DNA of 61,947 bases, taken from the NCBI RefSeq assembly GCF_025351285.1, contig NZ_JANXWG010000058.1, forward strand, positions 1 to 61,947, in the 5' to 3' direction. Each line of letters starts with the position of its first letter. The stretch's first letter is position 1. The notes under the pieces are model-generated. The model ran no database searches, was not told the origin of the DNA, and saw only the letters and a program-made list of their open reading frames with translations. The position numbers and the translations under genes are program-made. This DNA is from Novosphingobium sp. (GTDB taxonomy: Bacteria; Pseudomonadota; Alphaproteobacteria; Sphingomonadales; Sphingomonadaceae). Of this stretch, positions 18,262 through 31,290 are shown one piece after another.

Positions 18262-19632
18262 TCAGGCGGGCACCAGTTCCGCTGCGGCCCGCCATGCCGC
18301 GAACGCAGTCCGCGCGCGGCCGGTATAGGCCTCCTTGCGCTGCTTTTTCTTGACGGTCTCGTCGACCGGCGGGAACAGCCCGAAATTGACGTTCATCGGT
18401 TGGTAGGTTTCGGCCACGGCATCGCCGGTGATGTGCGACAGCAACGCTCCGAACGCGGTTTCGCGCGGGGGCGAAGTCCAGTCCTGGCCGGCGAGTTCGC
18501 TGGCGCTCATCAGCGCTGCCATCAACCCCACGGCCGAGCTTTCGACATAGCCCTCGCACCCGGTGATCTGCCCGGCAAAGCGCACGTGCGGCGCCGATTT
18601 CAGCCGCAATTGCCGATCGAGCAGCCGCGGCGAATTGAGGAAGGTGTTGCGATGCAGCCCGCCCAATCGCGCAAATTCAGCGTTTTCCAGCCCCGGGATC
18701 GTGCGGAACAGGCGGACTTGTTCGGCGTGCTTGAGCTTGGTCTGGAAGCCGACCATGTTCCACAGCGTGCCCAGAAGGTTGTCCTGCCGCAATTGCACGA
18801 CGGCATGCGGCCAGCGGCCATTGGGATGTTCGGCCGTCGCCCAGTGCGGATTGTCGAGCCCGACCGGCTTCATCGGGCCGAAGCGCAACGTCTCGAACCC
18901 GCGCGAGGCCATGACTTCGATCGGCATGCACCCATCGAAATAGGGCGTGTTTGCTTCCCACTCGCGGAATTCGGTCTTTTCGCCGTCGATCAGGCCCTGG
19001 TGAAACGCGGCATATTGCTCGCGGGTCATCGGGCAGTTGATGTAGTCCTTGCCCTCGCCGTCTTCACCTGAACCCTTGTCCCAGCGCGAGGCCATCCACG
19101 CCACATCCATGTCCACGCTGTCGCGGTGGACAATCGGCGCGATGGCATCGAAGAATGCAAGACTGTCCGCGCCGGTTGCCGCACCGATCGCTTCGGCCAG
19201 CGACGGCGCGGTCAGCGGGCCGGTGGCCACGATCGTGAGGCCTTCCGAGGGCAGATGATCGATCCGCTCGCGCACCACGGTCAGCGTCGGCTGGGCTGCC
19301 AGCGCAGCCTCGACTTCCGCGGAAAAGCGGTCCCGATCGACCGCCAGCGCCGATCCGGCCGGGACTTGCGCAATGGCAGCCGCCGCCATCACCAGCGAAT
19401 CGAGATCGCGCATTTCCTGGTGGAGCAGCCCCACCGCGTTCTTTTCCGCATCGTCCGAACGAAAGCTGTTGGAGCAAACCAGTTCGGCCAGCGCATCGCC
19501 CTGATGCGCTGGAGACCGCTCTCCGGTCCCGCGCATTTCGGACAGCCGCACATGCACGCCTCGCCGCGCGAGTTGCCACGCCGCCTCGCTGCCCGCGAGA
19601 CCGCCGCCGATGATATGAACCTGATGCGTCAT
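18262..19632 (-). CDS. trmFO: Folate/FAD-dependent tRNA (uracil-54-C5)-methyltransferase TrmFO
   Basis: TrmFO makes 5-methyluridine at position 54 of tRNA, using methylene-tetrahydrofolate and FADH2. 456 residues, the expected length. The FAD-binding Rossmann motif is at the N-terminus ([18 protein letters not shown]). Family motifs are visible: [35 protein letters not shown] containing the conserved cysteine, [23 protein letters not shown], and [13 protein letters not shown] near the C-terminal FAD contacts. ATG 19632 is the natural start. It is divergent from the YhhN-family gene, with about 75 bases between starts. Confidence 0.96.
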   Translation of the reverse strand: MTHQVHIIGGGLAGSEAAWQLARRGVHVRLSEMRGTGERSPAHQGDALAELVCSNSFRSDDAEKNAVGLLHQEMRDLDSLVMAAAAIAQVPAGSALAVDRDRFSAEVEAALAAQPTLTVVRERIDHLPSEGLTIVATGPLTAPSLAEAIGAATGADSLAFFDAIAPIVHRDSVDMDVAWMASRWDKGSGEDGEGKDYINCPMTREQYAAFHQGLIDGEKTEFREWEANTPYFDGCMPIEVMASRGFETLRFGPMKPVGLDNPHWATAEHPNGRWPHAVVQLRQDNLLGTLWNMVGFQTKLKHAEQVRLFRTIPGLENAEFARLGGLHRNTFLNSPRLLDRQLRLKSAPHVRFAGQITGCEGYVESSAVGLMAALMSASELAGQDWTSPPRETAFGALLSHITGDAVAETYQPMNVNFGLFPPVDETVKKKQRKEAYTGRARTAFAAWRAAAELVPA

Positions 19633-19707
19633 GGAGCCCGCACTGGCATTGCCATCGCCTTGTCACAAGCCCCATGATCGCGCACGGACACGGCAGAGGG
19701 GGCAGCG

Positions 19708-20373
19708 ATGCGCAGGCGCGAATGGACAATCTGGCTGGTTGCGAGCCTGGTCTTCGGCGCCAGCTTCTGGCTGGTTGCCGGCGCCGAAAACCACGGGCCA
19801 TTGCTGGTGGCGTGGAAAGGGGCAGGGGTGGCCTTGCTGGCGGTCCATGCGCTGGTTTTCGCGATCGGCCACCCGGAGGCGCGCCGCGACGCAGCGTTGC
19901 TGGCAATGGTCATGGCTTTTGGCGCGGGCGGTGACGTAGCGATCGAGCGGAGCCTGACAGCAGGGGCAGGGCTGTTCCTTGTCGGACACGTCGTGGCCAT
20001 CGCGCTTTATGCGATGAACCGCAGACGGCCAGCGCGATCAGGTGATCTTGCCTTGGCGGCGGCGATCCTCCTGATCGTTCCGGCTATCGCGTGGACCTTG
20101 CCAACCGACCGTTCGAGCGCCGCGAACGTTGCACTTTACGCCACCGGTCTCTCGGCAATGACCGCGATGGCCTGGCTCAGCCAGTTCCCGCGCGGCCGAG
20201 TGGCCACCGGCGCATTGCTGTTCGCGGCTTCGGACTTGCTGATCTTCGCACGGATGGGGCCGCTGGCGGGCAGCATGATCCCCCGTCTGCTGGTGTGGCC
20301 GCTATACTACTTCGGGCAATTCCTGATCTGCACCAGGGTTCTGGCAGGCCTTACTCGGCGACCGGAAGCCTGA
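19708..20373 (+). CDS. YhhN-family integral membrane protein (lysoplasmalogenase-like)
   Basis: 221 residues with about eight hydrophobic helices, in the YhhN/TMEM86 family whose characterised animal member hydrolyses lysoplasmalogen. Family landmarks: WKGAGVALLAVHAL early, AFGAGGDVAIE in the middle (GD motif), GALLFAASDLLIFAR, and PLYYFGQFLICTRVL at the end. The bacterial substrate is not known, so the enzyme name is tentative. ATG 19708 has AGAGGGGG upstream. The 3' end overlaps the convergent DUF952 coding end by 23 bases. Confidence 0.8.
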   Translation: MRRREWTIWLVASLVFGASFWLVAGAENHGPLLVAWKGAGVALLAVHALVFAIGHPEARRDAALLAMVMAFGAGGDVAIERSLTAGAGLFLVGHVVAIALYAMNRRRPARSGDLALAAAILLIVPAIAWTLPTDRSSAANVALYATGLSAMTAMAWLSQFPRGRVATGALLFAASDLLIFARMGPLAGSMIPRLLVWPLYYFGQFLICTRVLAGLTRRPEA

Positions 20374-21618
20374 TCCGGCCGGCATGATCGCGCACCAGCG
20401 GGCCGTAAGCGATCACCACCGACAGTGGCAGCGCGGCATAGATGTGCGGAAACAGTTGCCCGCCGCGCGAAGGGTCCCAGCGCACCGCATCGCCCAAAGC
20501 TTCGAGATCGATCGCTCCGACGTGGAGATCATCCTGCCCGGAGAAGTGCTTGACCACGGTTTCGTCGATCTGCCCGGCGGTGGACAAGTGGATATAGCCA
20601 TCGGCGAGATCGATCGGCGCCCCCGCGAACGTGCCGACTTGTTCGAGTTCGCTCATCTGCGTTGCGGTCAGGACCTTGTAGGCAACCGTCGGTCGCGCAG
20701 GTTCGGCTTGCTGTGTCATCGCCAATCTCCCCGAGCCACCGCGGGGCCTGTCGCCCAGGCTGCCGATCTTGCGCGGCTTCCAGGCCTTGATCGTTGTTCG
20801 GTGCAGCTCTCGGCGGTGGCCTTCGTAGCCTCCGGTGGCGCGATGCAGCACCGAGCGATTGTCCCACATGATCAGCATTCCCGGTTCCCACCGGTGGCGA
20901 TAGACGAATTCATCGCGCGATTGCCAGGCGAGCAGATCGCGCAGCAGCGGGAAGGCCTGTTCGTCAGCCATACCTTCGATCCCGACGATATAGCCTGCGC
21001 AACTGAAAAAACCGCGCTCGCCGGTTTCGGGGTGGCTGTGCACCAGCGAATGCGTCCGCGTGGCGCGGGCATCCTCGCTGGGGCGGATCGCCATGCTGCG
21101 GCCGGCGTCTTTGGCCCCGTATGTGCCGTCGGGGGCATAGGCGCCGCGTGCGCTGTGAACCGCTGTGAGCTTGGCGAAACGCGCCTGATCGGCGGGCGGC
21201 AGCGCGGCAAAGGCCGCGATTTGGTCGGCAAACAGCGTGTCGCCACCAGTCGGCGGGATATCGACGGCCAGCAGGCAGGTTCCGGCGGGTGGCTGCTTGA
21301 GAAAGGTCCAGTCGCTGTGCCAGTTTTCGGCGAACAGCGGTGATTGCTCGTCAGCTTCGCGCAAGATCGCGGCGACGTTCTTGCGGCCGGGCAGGGGGGC
21401 GAAGAACGGATCCTCACCAAACCCGCCCATGGCCTGGGTGAAGCGTTCGAGCCCGTCATCGTCGAGCGTCTGATCGGCGAACGCCAGCACCCGGTGTTTG
21501 AGCCAGGCCGCGCGCAGGGTGGCGATGGTCGCTGCATCGAGCGTTTGCGAAAGATCGATCCCGGTCACGCGCGCGCCGCACGCCTGACCCGAGGGTTCGA
21601 TCTTCATGCCCGCCACGT

Positions 21619-21622
<4 letters not shown>
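20351..21622 (-). CDS. TauD/TfdA-type dioxygenase fused in frame to a DUF952 domain
   Basis: 423 residues in one open frame with two parts. Residues 1-285 are a TauD/TfdA Fe(II)/2-oxoglutarate dioxygenase: the HxD iron ligands in [22 protein letters not shown], and the distal His/Arg region [21 protein letters not shown]. Residues about 302-423 are a DUF952 domain ([12 protein letters not shown], then [11 protein letters not shown], then [15 protein letters not shown]). An internal in-frame ATG at 20719, with GGGGAG 7-8 bases upstream, could start the DUF952 protein on its own, so the region may encode a fusion, two proteins, or both. Both families have unassigned substrates here. The start overlaps the gyrA stop (ATGA). 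Confidence 0.8.
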
Positions 21623-24384
<2,762 letters not shown>

Positions 24385-24739
24385 GGGACCAGCTTTGTTA
24401 TGGTTGGGGGCCAGAAGCCCTGGAAGAAGGCGGTTTCTCTAAACAGTCATGTGGCACTAGGACAATCGCCCGGCGATGACCAGCGAAGCCGGCTGCGGGC
24501 GGGCGGGAAGGGGCCGGTTTTCCACATTTGCGGCCCGCATTTGTCATTCAGGCGTCACCGCGGCCTGAACGGGACGCACGCTGAACGTTCAATCGGCGTT
24601 CAACCGGTACTTTCTACCTCCCGGCTAGTTGCCAAGCGGATGATTTGACGCCAGTAGCGGCTCATTCGTGTGGAGAGGACGCGCGATTTTCGGGGGCTCA
24701 ATCCCGTCGCGGTCCGGGTCAGACAGGAGAAGGTTCACG
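24385..24739. other. Divergent intergenic region between gyrA and the TPR-protein gene
   Basis: This 355-base stretch has no convincing coding frame. It should hold the gyrA promoter (left) and the promoter of the gene at 24740 (right). A short direct repeat of GTTCAA occurs at about 24588-24605. A strong ribosome binding sequence, AGGAGAAGG at 24725-24733, serves the ATG at 24740. No riboswitch-like or other structure was recognised. Confidence 0.5.
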
Positions 24740-26137
24740 ATGCGCGCATTTAACGCCAATTCGGGCAACACCATTTCGGCAAAATCGGGCATGATCGGGC
24801 GCGTTGCTCTGGGCATGGCGCTTGCTGCTGCAACCCTCACCGGCGGCGTCGATGCCATGGCCAAGGACAAGCCCGCCGCAGTACCCGCCGGCAAGGCAAC
24901 CGCCAACTCCAAGGAATTTGCCACCGCCGCCGCGCCGCTGCAGAAGACACTTGCCGACGCACGGCCTGCAATTGACAAGTTCAATGCTGCACCCGTCGGT
25001 GCAGCAAAAGATGCCGCGCTCGGCGAATTGAAGGCTGTGATGGCGGGTGCGCCGCCGCAGTTGGCCGTGGCTGAAGCGGCCGTCAAGACACCGGGTGACC
25101 GGCTGTTGCTGGGCCAGTGGGGCAGCATGGTGGGTTCGGTTCTGGGCGATGCCAAGCTGATGCAGCATGCCTTGCAGAACGTGATCGACAGCGGCGTTGC
25201 GCCCGATGATCGCATTCCCGGCTATCGCTTCCAGCTCGGAAACTCGGCGTACGCCAACAAGGATTATGCCGGTGCCATCGCGGCGCTGACGCCGCTGGTC
25301 GCAGGCAACTTTTCCGACAATGCCGCCGCTGAAATCCTGGCCGATTCCTATGCCAAGCAAGGCCAGCCGGCGCAGGGCCTGGCCGCAATGAAGGTGGCGG
25401 TCGATGCCCGCCGCGCAGCCGGCGGAACGGTGCCCGATAGCTGGTTCACCCGCGCCAATACGATTGCCTACTCTGCCAGTCCCAAGCTCTCGACCGAGGG
25501 CGTGCAATGGGCGCAGATGATGGTGGCCGCCAACCCGACGCCGCTCAACTGGCTTGGCGCTGCGCAGCTCGTCCGGCTTTATGGCAACTACGGTTCGCAA
25601 GACACGGTCGACATCTCGCGGCTGATGTTCCGCACCGGCGCACTCAACGGCAAGTCGAAGGACATCGAACGCGAATACGTCGAATACCTGCAGGCCGCCG
25701 ATCCGCGCCGCCTGCCGGGTGAAGTCGTCAAGGTTGGTGATGCCGCCATCGCTGCCGGCGCATTGCGCGCCACCGATACTTTCGTCGCGGATTCGCTGAC
25801 GCAGGCGCGCGGCCGTGTTGCGGCCGACAAGGCGTCGCTGCCCGCCGCCGCCAAAAGCGCGCAAGCATCGCCAACGGGCGTGCTTGCCATGGCCACCGGC
25901 GATGGTTTCCTGTCATATGGCATGGATGCGCAGGCCGAGGAGCTTTACAAACTGGCCATCCAGAAGGGCGGCGTAGACAAGGACAAGGCGACATTGCGCC
26001 TGGGCATCGCGCAAAGCGACGCTGGCAAGACCGCTGAAGCCAAGGCCACTTTCGGCACCGTTGCCGGAAAAAGCGCACCGATTGCCAAGCTCTGGTCGAC
26101 ATATCTCGATGCCAAGGCGGTTGGCAAAGCCGGCTGA
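24740..26137 (+). CDS. Secreted tetratricopeptide-repeat-like protein
   Basis: 465 residues. A long signal peptide ends with GRVALGMALAAATLTGGVDA and a likely cleavage after AMA, so the protein is periplasmic or outer-membrane associated. The mature part is Ala-rich and helical with TPR-like pairs, for example AYANKDYAGAIAALTPLVAG, AEILADSYAKQGQPAQGLAA and a late AEELYKLAIQKGGVDKDKA. No catalytic motif is visible. ATG 24740 is supported by AGGAGAAGG 7 bases upstream. It is monocistronic: a clear hairpin terminator follows at 26161. TPR architecture suggests a scaffold or binding role; a specific function cannot be assigned. Confidence 0.75.
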   Translation: MRAFNANSGNTISAKSGMIGRVALGMALAAATLTGGVDAMAKDKPAAVPAGKATANSKEFATAAAPLQKTLADARPAIDKFNAAPVGAAKDAALGELKAVMAGAPPQLAVAEAAVKTPGDRLLLGQWGSMVGSVLGDAKLMQHALQNVIDSGVAPDDRIPGYRFQLGNSAYANKDYAGAIAALTPLVAGNFSDNAAAEILADSYAKQGQPAQGLAAMKVAVDARRAAGGTVPDSWFTRANTIAYSASPKLSTEGVQWAQMMVAANPTPLNWLGAAQLVRLYGNYGSQDTVDISRLMFRTGALNGKSKDIEREYVEYLQAADPRRLPGEVVKVGDAAIAAGALRATDTFVADSLTQARGRVAADKASLPAAAKSAQASPTGVLAMATGDGFLSYGMDAQAEELYKLAIQKGGVDKDKATLRLGIAQSDAGKTAEAKATFGTVAGKSAPIAKLWSTYLDAKAVGKAG

Positions 26138-26160
26138 TCCAGGGCGTTCAGAGCTAAACC

Positions 26161-26194
26161 AAAGGGGCGGTTTCCGGATGGAAGCCGCCCCTTT
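26161..26194. terminator. Rho-independent terminator, probably bidirectional
   Basis: The hairpin AAAGGGGCGG/TTTCC pairs with GGAAG/CCGCCCCTTT around a short GGAT-type loop and lies between two convergent stops (26137 plus, 26232 minus). The A-run and T-run on either side would serve both strands. A second perfect 9-base inverted repeat, GATGGCATC/GATGCCATC, lies at 26200-26223 directly before the carbonic anhydrase stop. Confidence 0.8.
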
Positions 26195-26231
26195 CGTGTG
26201 ATGGCATCTTGTGTGATGCCATCGGGCTTGG

Positions 26232-26900
26232 TCAGTCGACCGGGTAGAAAGCGTCGTCGGCTTCATCCAGCAAGTGCAGCAGCCCGTCGGAAATTGCGAA
26301 AAATGCGCCGCGCAGCCGCAGCGTGCCTTCGCGCTCCTTGCGGCGGATGCAGGGGAATGTCCGCAAGTTGGCCAGGCTGACCTTGACCCCGGCCTGCTCC
26401 ATCGCCCGTTCCGCAGCGCGACCCTCGGTGCCGAATTCGGCCACGATCGGATCGCGGACGTGGTCCAGCATGGCAATCCAGTCGGCGATAAAGCCACCTT
26501 CGCCGCGTTCGGCGCCGCGCATTTCCTCGGTCAACGCAGCGCGGCAGCCGCCGCACATGCCGTGGCCCATCACCACGATCTCGCGCACCCCCAGGATCTG
26601 CACAGCAAATTCAAGCGCGGCCGAAACGCCATGGTGGCCGGGCGCGGTCTCGAACGGGGGCACCATTGCCGCCACGTTGCGGACCACGAACATTTCGCCG
26701 GGATCGGTATCGAAGATCTGCGCAGGATCGACCCGGCTGTCCGAACAGGCGATGACCATGATCTCGGGGCTCTGGCTCTCACGCAACTGGCGCCAGCGTT
26801 CAAGCTTGGGCGTCCACCCCGTATCGCGGAACCGACGGTAACCCGTCACGAGTCGATCGAGTTCGGGTGTGACGGGGACGGGCAAGGAAGAATCGGTCAT
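26232..26900 (-). CDS. can: Beta-class carbonic anhydrase
   Basis: Zinc enzyme that interconverts CO2 and bicarbonate. 222 residues, typical for the class. Zinc ligands and catalytic pair are visible: [10 protein letters not shown] (Cys, and the Asp-Arg dyad) and [10 protein letters not shown] (His and Cys). [12 protein letters not shown] and [21 protein letters not shown] are family-typical. Cytoplasmic, as no signal peptide is seen. ATG 26900 is used. It converges with the TPR-protein gene over a shared terminator and is divergent from lipA, with about 110 bases between starts. Confidence 0.95.
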   Translation of the reverse strand: MTDSSLPVPVTPELDRLVTGYRRFRDTGWTPKLERWRQLRESQSPEIMVIACSDSRVDPAQIFDTDPGEMFVVRNVAAMVPPFETAPGHHGVSAALEFAVQILGVREIVVMGHGMCGGCRAALTEEMRGAERGEGGFIADWIAMLDHVRDPIVAEFGTEGRAAERAMEQAGVKVSLANLRTFPCIRRKEREGTLRLRGAFFAISDGLLHLLDEADDAFYPVD

Positions 26901-27009
26901 ACGCGCCTACTGCAGTGCACAATCGGTGCTGGCAAGCCGCCGGCCCATCGGCGAACGATATCACCAAATCACACTGGCAAGCGCGCGCCGAACGGCCTAT
27001 CTGCGCAGA

Positions 27010-27966
27010 ATGAGCGAAGCAACCACCAGCACCCTTACAGCCGAAGCCCTCCCGCGTCAGCGCAAGCCCGATTGGATCCGCGTCAAGGCACCGACCAGCA
27101 AGGGCTATGGCGAAACCCGCCAGTTGATGCGCGATCTCAAGCTCAACACAGTGTGCGAGGAAGCGGCCTGCCCGAACATCGGCGAATGCTGGACCAAGAA
27201 GCACGCCACGGTGATGATCCTGGGCGATGTCTGCACGCGCGCCTGCGCTTTCTGCAACGTCAAGACCGGGATGCCACGCGCTGTCGATCTGAGCGAACCG
27301 GGCCACGTGGCCGAAGCGGCGGCCAAACTGGGGCTTGAGCACATCGTCATCACCTCGGTCGATCGCGACGATCTGCCCGATGGCGGCGCCAGTCAATTCG
27401 TGCGGGTGATCGAAGCGCTGCGGCGCGAAACGCCGCGGACCACGATCGAGATCCTCACTCCCGATTTCCGCAACAAGATGGAATCGGCGGTCGAGGCAAT
27501 TGTTGCCGCCGGACCAGACGTTTACAACCATAACCTCGAAACCGTGCCAAGACTTTACCCGACCATCCGGCCCGGCGCGCGTTATTATGCGTCGCTGCGC
27601 TTGCTCGAACAGGTCAAGCGGCACGATCCTCGGATCTTCACCAAGTCGGGCGTGATGCTTGGGCTGGGCGAGGAGCGGCTCGAAGTTCACCAGGTGATGG
27701 ACGACATGCGCTGCGCGGGGATCGATTTCCTGACGATGGGGCAATATCTCCAGCCCACGCCAAGGCATACCAAGGTCATCGATTTCGTGACCCCGCAGGC
27801 CTTCACCGCTTACGGCGCGATCGCGCGCGCGAAAGGCTTCCTGCAAGTCGCGGCGAGCCCGCTGACCCGGTCGAGCTACCACGCCGGCGACGATTTCCGC
27901 GCCATGCGCGCGACGCGTGAGGCGCAACTGGCCAAGGTTGCGCAAAAAGCTCTCCCCGGACTGTAA
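27010..27966 (+). CDS. lipA: Lipoyl synthase
   Basis: Radical SAM enzyme that inserts two sulfurs into octanoyl groups on lipoyl domains, such as those of pdhB and pdhC in this window. 318 residues. The auxiliary cluster motif is [12 protein letters not shown] (CX4CX5C) and the radical-SAM motif is [10 protein letters not shown] (CX3CX2C). Other landmarks are [25 protein letters not shown] and the C-terminal [10 protein letters not shown] with the RSSY serine. ATG 27010 gives the standard length. The next gene starts 5 bases downstream, so the two are likely co-transcribed, an arrangement common in alphaproteobacteria. Confidence 0.97.
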   Translation: MSEATTSTLTAEALPRQRKPDWIRVKAPTSKGYGETRQLMRDLKLNTVCEEAACPNIGECWTKKHATVMILGDVCTRACAFCNVKTGMPRAVDLSEPGHVAEAAAKLGLEHIVITSVDRDDLPDGGASQFVRVIEALRRETPRTTIEILTPDFRNKMESAVEAIVAAGPDVYNHNLETVPRLYPTIRPGARYYASLRLLEQVKRHDPRIFTKSGVMLGLGEERLEVHQVMDDMRCAGIDFLTMGQYLQPTPRHTKVIDFVTPQAFTAYGAIARAKGFLQVAASPLTRSSYHAGDDFRAMRATREAQLAKVAQKALPGL

Positions 27967-27971
27967 TTATC

Positions 27972-28427
27972 GTGCCGCGGATCGCCGAAACCCGTTATTT
28001 GCCGTTTAGCGCCGACCAGATGTTCGATCTGGTGGCCGACGTCGCGCGCTATGCCGAATTTCTGCCGTGGGTGGTGGCGACGCGGGTGCGGTCCGATAGC
28101 GAGACCGAGATGGTGGCCGACATGCTCGTCGGGTTCGCCGCGCTGAAGGAAAAGTTTACTTCACGCGTCCTCAAGCAACGCCCGGCGACCATCCGGGTCG
28201 AATATCTCGACGGCCCGTTGAAGCGGCTGGAGAACGACTGGACCTTCGTGGCGATCGACGCGCACAATTGCCGCATCGATTTCCAAGTCGATTTCGCCTT
28301 TCGCAATGCGCTGTTCGAACGGCTGGCCGGCCAGCACCTAGACCGTGCGCTGCGGCGCATGGTCGGTGCATTCGAGGCGCGCGCTGCAGCACTTTACACG
28401 CAGCCATCGGCGATCGGTCGCGGTTAA
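27972..28427 (+). CDS. RatA/COQ10-like START-domain protein
   Basis: 151 residues of the COQ10/RatA (polyketide cyclase/START-like) family: TRYLPFSADQMFDLVADVARYAEFLPW at the start (typical YSxxxMFxLVxDVxxYPxFLPW pattern) and the ending HLDRALRRMVGAFEARA. Eukaryotic relatives bind ubiquinone and support its function; E. coli RatA was described as a ribosome-association toxin. The COQ10-like role is the more likely one here, by inference from its place after lipA. GTG 27972 is the start. The stop codons of this gene and the convergent pncC gene overlap in TTAA. Confidence 0.8.
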   Translation: MPRIAETRYLPFSADQMFDLVADVARYAEFLPWVVATRVRSDSETEMVADMLVGFAALKEKFTSRVLKQRPATIRVEYLDGPLKRLENDWTFVAIDAHNCRIDFQVDFAFRNALFERLAGQHLDRALRRMVGAFEARAAALYTQPSAIGRG

Positions 28428-28954
28428 GCGCAGCCGGATTCGACTTTCGCGTCGGGCATCAGCAGTTCGAGTGCGACGATCGTGGCGGCCTGGCGCACTT
28501 CGGACCGGGTCCTGGCGTTTTCAAAGAACCTGACTTCGGCGCTGCACGCTTCGGGCGGCTGGCCGCGCACCGCGCGCGCAAACACGACAGTGCCGACCGG
28601 CTTCTGCACCGTTCCGCCGTCGGGCCCGGCCACTCCGGTGATCGCCACCGCCACATCGGCATTGCTGTGCTGCAACGCGCCTTGCGCCATCGCCCAGGCC
28701 ACCGCAGCCGAAACCGCGCCGAACGTGTCGATCAGGTCCGCCGAAACCCCGAGCAGGTCCTGCTTGGCCTCGTTCGAATAGGTCACGAAGCTGCGATCGA
28801 ACACGGTCGAGCAACCGGCCACTTCGGTGATTGCTGCGGCAACGAGGCCACCCGTGCAGCTTTCAGCCACCGCAAGGCACCGTCCAGCGGCGATGTTTGC
28901 CTTGACCACGCGTTCGGCGAGTTCGGCGATCGCGGCGGGGAGCAAGTGGTCCAT
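28424..28954 (-). CDS. pncC: Nicotinamide-nucleotide amidohydrolase PncC (CinA C-terminal domain)
   Basis: 176 residues corresponding to the stand-alone CinA C-terminal domain, which deamidates NMN to NaMN in pyridine nucleotide recycling. Motifs: AVAESCTGGLVAAAIT at residues 28-43 with the catalytic serine region, RSFVTYSNEAKQDLLGV, and the AITGVAGPDGGT signature. No N-terminal molybdopterin-like domain is present, which is normal for the short form. It lies 12 bases downstream of ispDF on the same strand, so probably in that operon. Confidence 0.92.
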   Translation of the reverse strand: MDHLLPAAIAELAERVVKANIAAGRCLAVAESCTGGLVAAAITEVAGCSTVFDRSFVTYSNEAKQDLLGVSADLIDTFGAVSAAVAWAMAQGALQHSNADVAVAITGVAGPDGGTVQKPVGTVVFARAVRGQPPEACSAEVRFFENARTRSEVRQAATIVALELLMPDAKVESGCA

Positions 28955-28966
28955 GGTGTGTCTCTC

Positions 28967-30169
28967 TCAGGAAACCGGGATAACTGCCGGGATAACTGTG
29001 GCGATGGCCTGCGCAGCGATGCCTTCGCCGCGACCGGCAAACCCCAACCGTTCGGTGGTGGTGGCCTTGATGCTGACCGCATCTGCGCCGATCACCAGGA
29101 TTTCAGCGATTCGAGCGACCATCGCGGCCTTGTGCGGGCCGATACGCGGGGTTTCGCAGATGATCGTCACGTCGACATTGCCGATCCGGTAGCCGGTCTG
29201 GCCGACAAGCTTGGCCGCGTGCGCCAGGAATTGGTCGGACGAGGCACCGCGCCATTGCGGGTCCGACGGCGGGAAATGATCGCCGATGTCGCCCGCAGCC
29301 ACGGCGCCGAGCAGCGCATCGACCAGCGCGTGGATCGCCACATCGGCATCGCTGTGGCCTGAAAGCCCGCGCGAGTGTTCGATCTTGACGCCGCAGAGCC
29401 ACAGTTCCTCGCCCTCGACCAAGCGGTGGACGTCGAAGCCCAAGCCAGTTCGGGGCCCAATCCGGGGAAAGTTCATATGTGCGGGGCGCTCCTGCGATTG
29501 ATTGTCGAAATCCGAAGCAAACGTAATTTTGTGCAGCGCTTCGTCGCCCTCGACCAGCCCAACCGACAGCCCGTCCGCAACTGCTACCTGGGCATCGTCC
29601 CCGGCCGTGGTCGGGCCTTGCCACGCGCGATGCGCACCGAGGATTGCGGCGAAGCGAAACGCCTGCGGGGTCTGAACGCGATGCAGCACCTCTCGGGCAA
29701 TCGGCTCGGCCATCATCCCGCCTTCGCCGCGCACCAGGCTATCGACCACCGGCAATACCGGGATCGCGCCGGGCGAAATGTCCAGCGCAGCGATCAGCCG
29801 ATCGATCATCGCAATGCGCAATCCTGGCCGCGCCGCATCGTGGATCAGGACGTTTGCAGGCGGCTCACCAACCATCGCTTCAAGCGCCGCGCGCACCGAG
29901 TCCTGCCGGGTCTCTCCGCCGGTCACGAAGCGGATACCGGGCAACCCCGCTGCTGCGGCCTGGGCCAACGCGTCCCCGCCTTCGGGAATGGCCACCACGA
30001 TCGGAGCAATGCCGGCGGCCACCAGCGCTTCGAGCGAATGACGCAGCAGTGGCTGGCCGCGCCACTGCGCGAACTGCTTGGGCACCGCGCCACCCGCACG
30101 CATGCCACGGCCCGCGGCGACGACCACCGCTGCGGTGCTTGCAAAACTGGGTGAGGGGACAGTTGCCAT
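28967..30169 (-). CDS. ispDF: Bifunctional MEP cytidylyltransferase / MECDP synthase IspDF
   Basis: 400 residues fusing two steps of the non-mevalonate isoprenoid pathway. IspD part (about 1-235): AVVVAAGRGMRAGG at the CTP-binding N-terminus, then VLIHDAARPGL. IspF part (about 240-400): GLGFDVHRLVEGE, SGHSDADVAIHALVDALLGA and AAGDIGDHFPPSDP, including the zinc ligands DxH. IspDF fusion is typical of alphaproteobacteria. The intermediate step enzyme IspE is not in the window. It is divergent from dusB, a neighbourhood common in this class. Confidence 0.95.
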   Translation of the reverse strand: MATVPSPSFASTAAVVVAAGRGMRAGGAVPKQFAQWRGQPLLRHSLEALVAAGIAPIVVAIPEGGDALAQAAAAGLPGIRFVTGGETRQDSVRAALEAMVGEPPANVLIHDAARPGLRIAMIDRLIAALDISPGAIPVLPVVDSLVRGEGGMMAEPIAREVLHRVQTPQAFRFAAILGAHRAWQGPTTAGDDAQVAVADGLSVGLVEGDEALHKITFASDFDNQSQERPAHMNFPRIGPRTGLGFDVHRLVEGEELWLCGVKIEHSRGLSGHSDADVAIHALVDALLGAVAAGDIGDHFPPSDPQWRGASSDQFLAHAAKLVGQTGYRIGNVDVTIICETPRIGPHKAAMVARIAEILVIGADAVSIKATTTERLGFAGRGEGIAAQAIATVIPAVIPVS

Positions 30170-30248
30170 CGTCGCCGCCTCTACCAGCCTTGCCGTGCGG
30201 ACCGCAATCGACTAAGCGCTGCCTGTTTTTTAGGCAACATTGGTTCCC

Positions 30249-31286
30249 ATGACCGCTACTTCCGCTCCGACCCCGCCCAAACTGGCGCCGCTTTCGATCG
30301 GGCCGATCCACGTCGGCTGCCCGGTGATCCTGGCGCCGATGACCGGGGTGACCGATATGCCGTTCCGCACGCTGGTTCGGCGGTTCGGCTCGGGGCTGAA
30401 CGTTACCGAGATGATTGCCTCGCCCGCGATGATCCGCGAAACCCGGCAATCGTTGCAGAAGGCGGCGTGGCACCCGGCAGAGGAGCCGGTCTCGCTGCAA
30501 CTGGCGGGTTGCGTGCCGCATGAAATGGCTGAAGCGGCCAGGCTCAACGCCGACCGCGGCGCCGCGATCATCGACATCAACATGGGCTGCCCGGTCAAGA
30601 AGGTGGTCAACGGCGATGCCGGATCGGCGCTGATGCGCGATTTGCCGCTGGCCGCCGCGCTTATTGCAGCAACGGTCAAGGCCGTGGATGTGCCCGTTAC
30701 CGTAAAGATGCGGATGGGCTGGGACCATGCCAGCCTCAACGCGCCCGAACTTGCGCGGATTGCCGAGGATCTGGGCGCGAAGCTGATCACTGTCCATGGC
30801 CGAACGCGCAACCAGATGTACAAGGGCTCGGCCGACTGGGCGTTCGTGCGGCGCGTCAAAGAGGCGGTGTCGCTTCCGGTCATCGTCAATGGTGACATTT
30901 GCGGGATCGAGGATGTCGCAACCGCACTCGAACAAAGCGGCGCTGATGGCGTGATGATCGGGCGCGGCGCTTATGGGCGGCCGTGGCTGCTCGGCCAGGT
31001 CATGCACTGGTTGAGCACGGGCGAACGCTTGTCAGACCCTGCATTGGCCGATCAATTCTCCCTGATCATAGAGCATTACGAGGCGATGCTCAGCCATTAT
31101 GGCAACGAGACCGGCGTGAAAATGGCGCGCAAGCACCTCGGCTGGTACACGCGTGGATTGCCCGGATCGGCCGAATTCCGCAATCGCGTGAACTTCGTCG
31201 ACGATCCGCGCGAAGTGATTGCCTCGCTCGGTCGGTTCTATGGTCCGATGCTGGGCCAGCCGGCGGAATCGCGCGCAGCCGCATGA
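30249..31286 (+). CDS. dusB: tRNA-dihydrouridine synthase DusB (NifR3 family)
   Basis: FMN enzyme that reduces uridines in the tRNA D-loop. About 345 residues. Landmarks: [36 protein letters not shown], the active-site loop [20 protein letters not shown] with its catalytic cysteine, and [13 protein letters not shown] 30249 is chosen; a TTG nine bases upstream is the only longer alternative. It is the first gene of the dusB-ntrB-ntrC block, the classical alphaproteobacterial nifR3-ntrBC arrangement, and ends 4 bases before ntrB. It may therefore be co-regulated with nitrogen control. Confidence 0.95.
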   Translation: MTATSAPTPPKLAPLSIGPIHVGCPVILAPMTGVTDMPFRTLVRRFGSGLNVTEMIASPAMIRETRQSLQKAAWHPAEEPVSLQLAGCVPHEMAEAARLNADRGAAIIDINMGCPVKKVVNGDAGSALMRDLPLAAALIAATVKAVDVPVTVKMRMGWDHASLNAPELARIAEDLGAKLITVHGRTRNQMYKGSADWAFVRRVKEAVSLPVIVNGDICGIEDVATALEQSGADGVMIGRGAYGRPWLLGQVMHWLSTGERLSDPALADQFSLIIEHYEAMLSHYGNETGVKMARKHLGWYTRGLPGSAEFRNRVNFVDDPREVIASLGRFYGPMLGQPAESRAAA

Positions 31287-31290
31287 GCGG

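Noticed and set aside
28424..28954. Full-length CinA (competence-damage protein)
   Set aside because: Only the C-terminal amidohydrolase domain is present; there is no molybdopterin-binding half.
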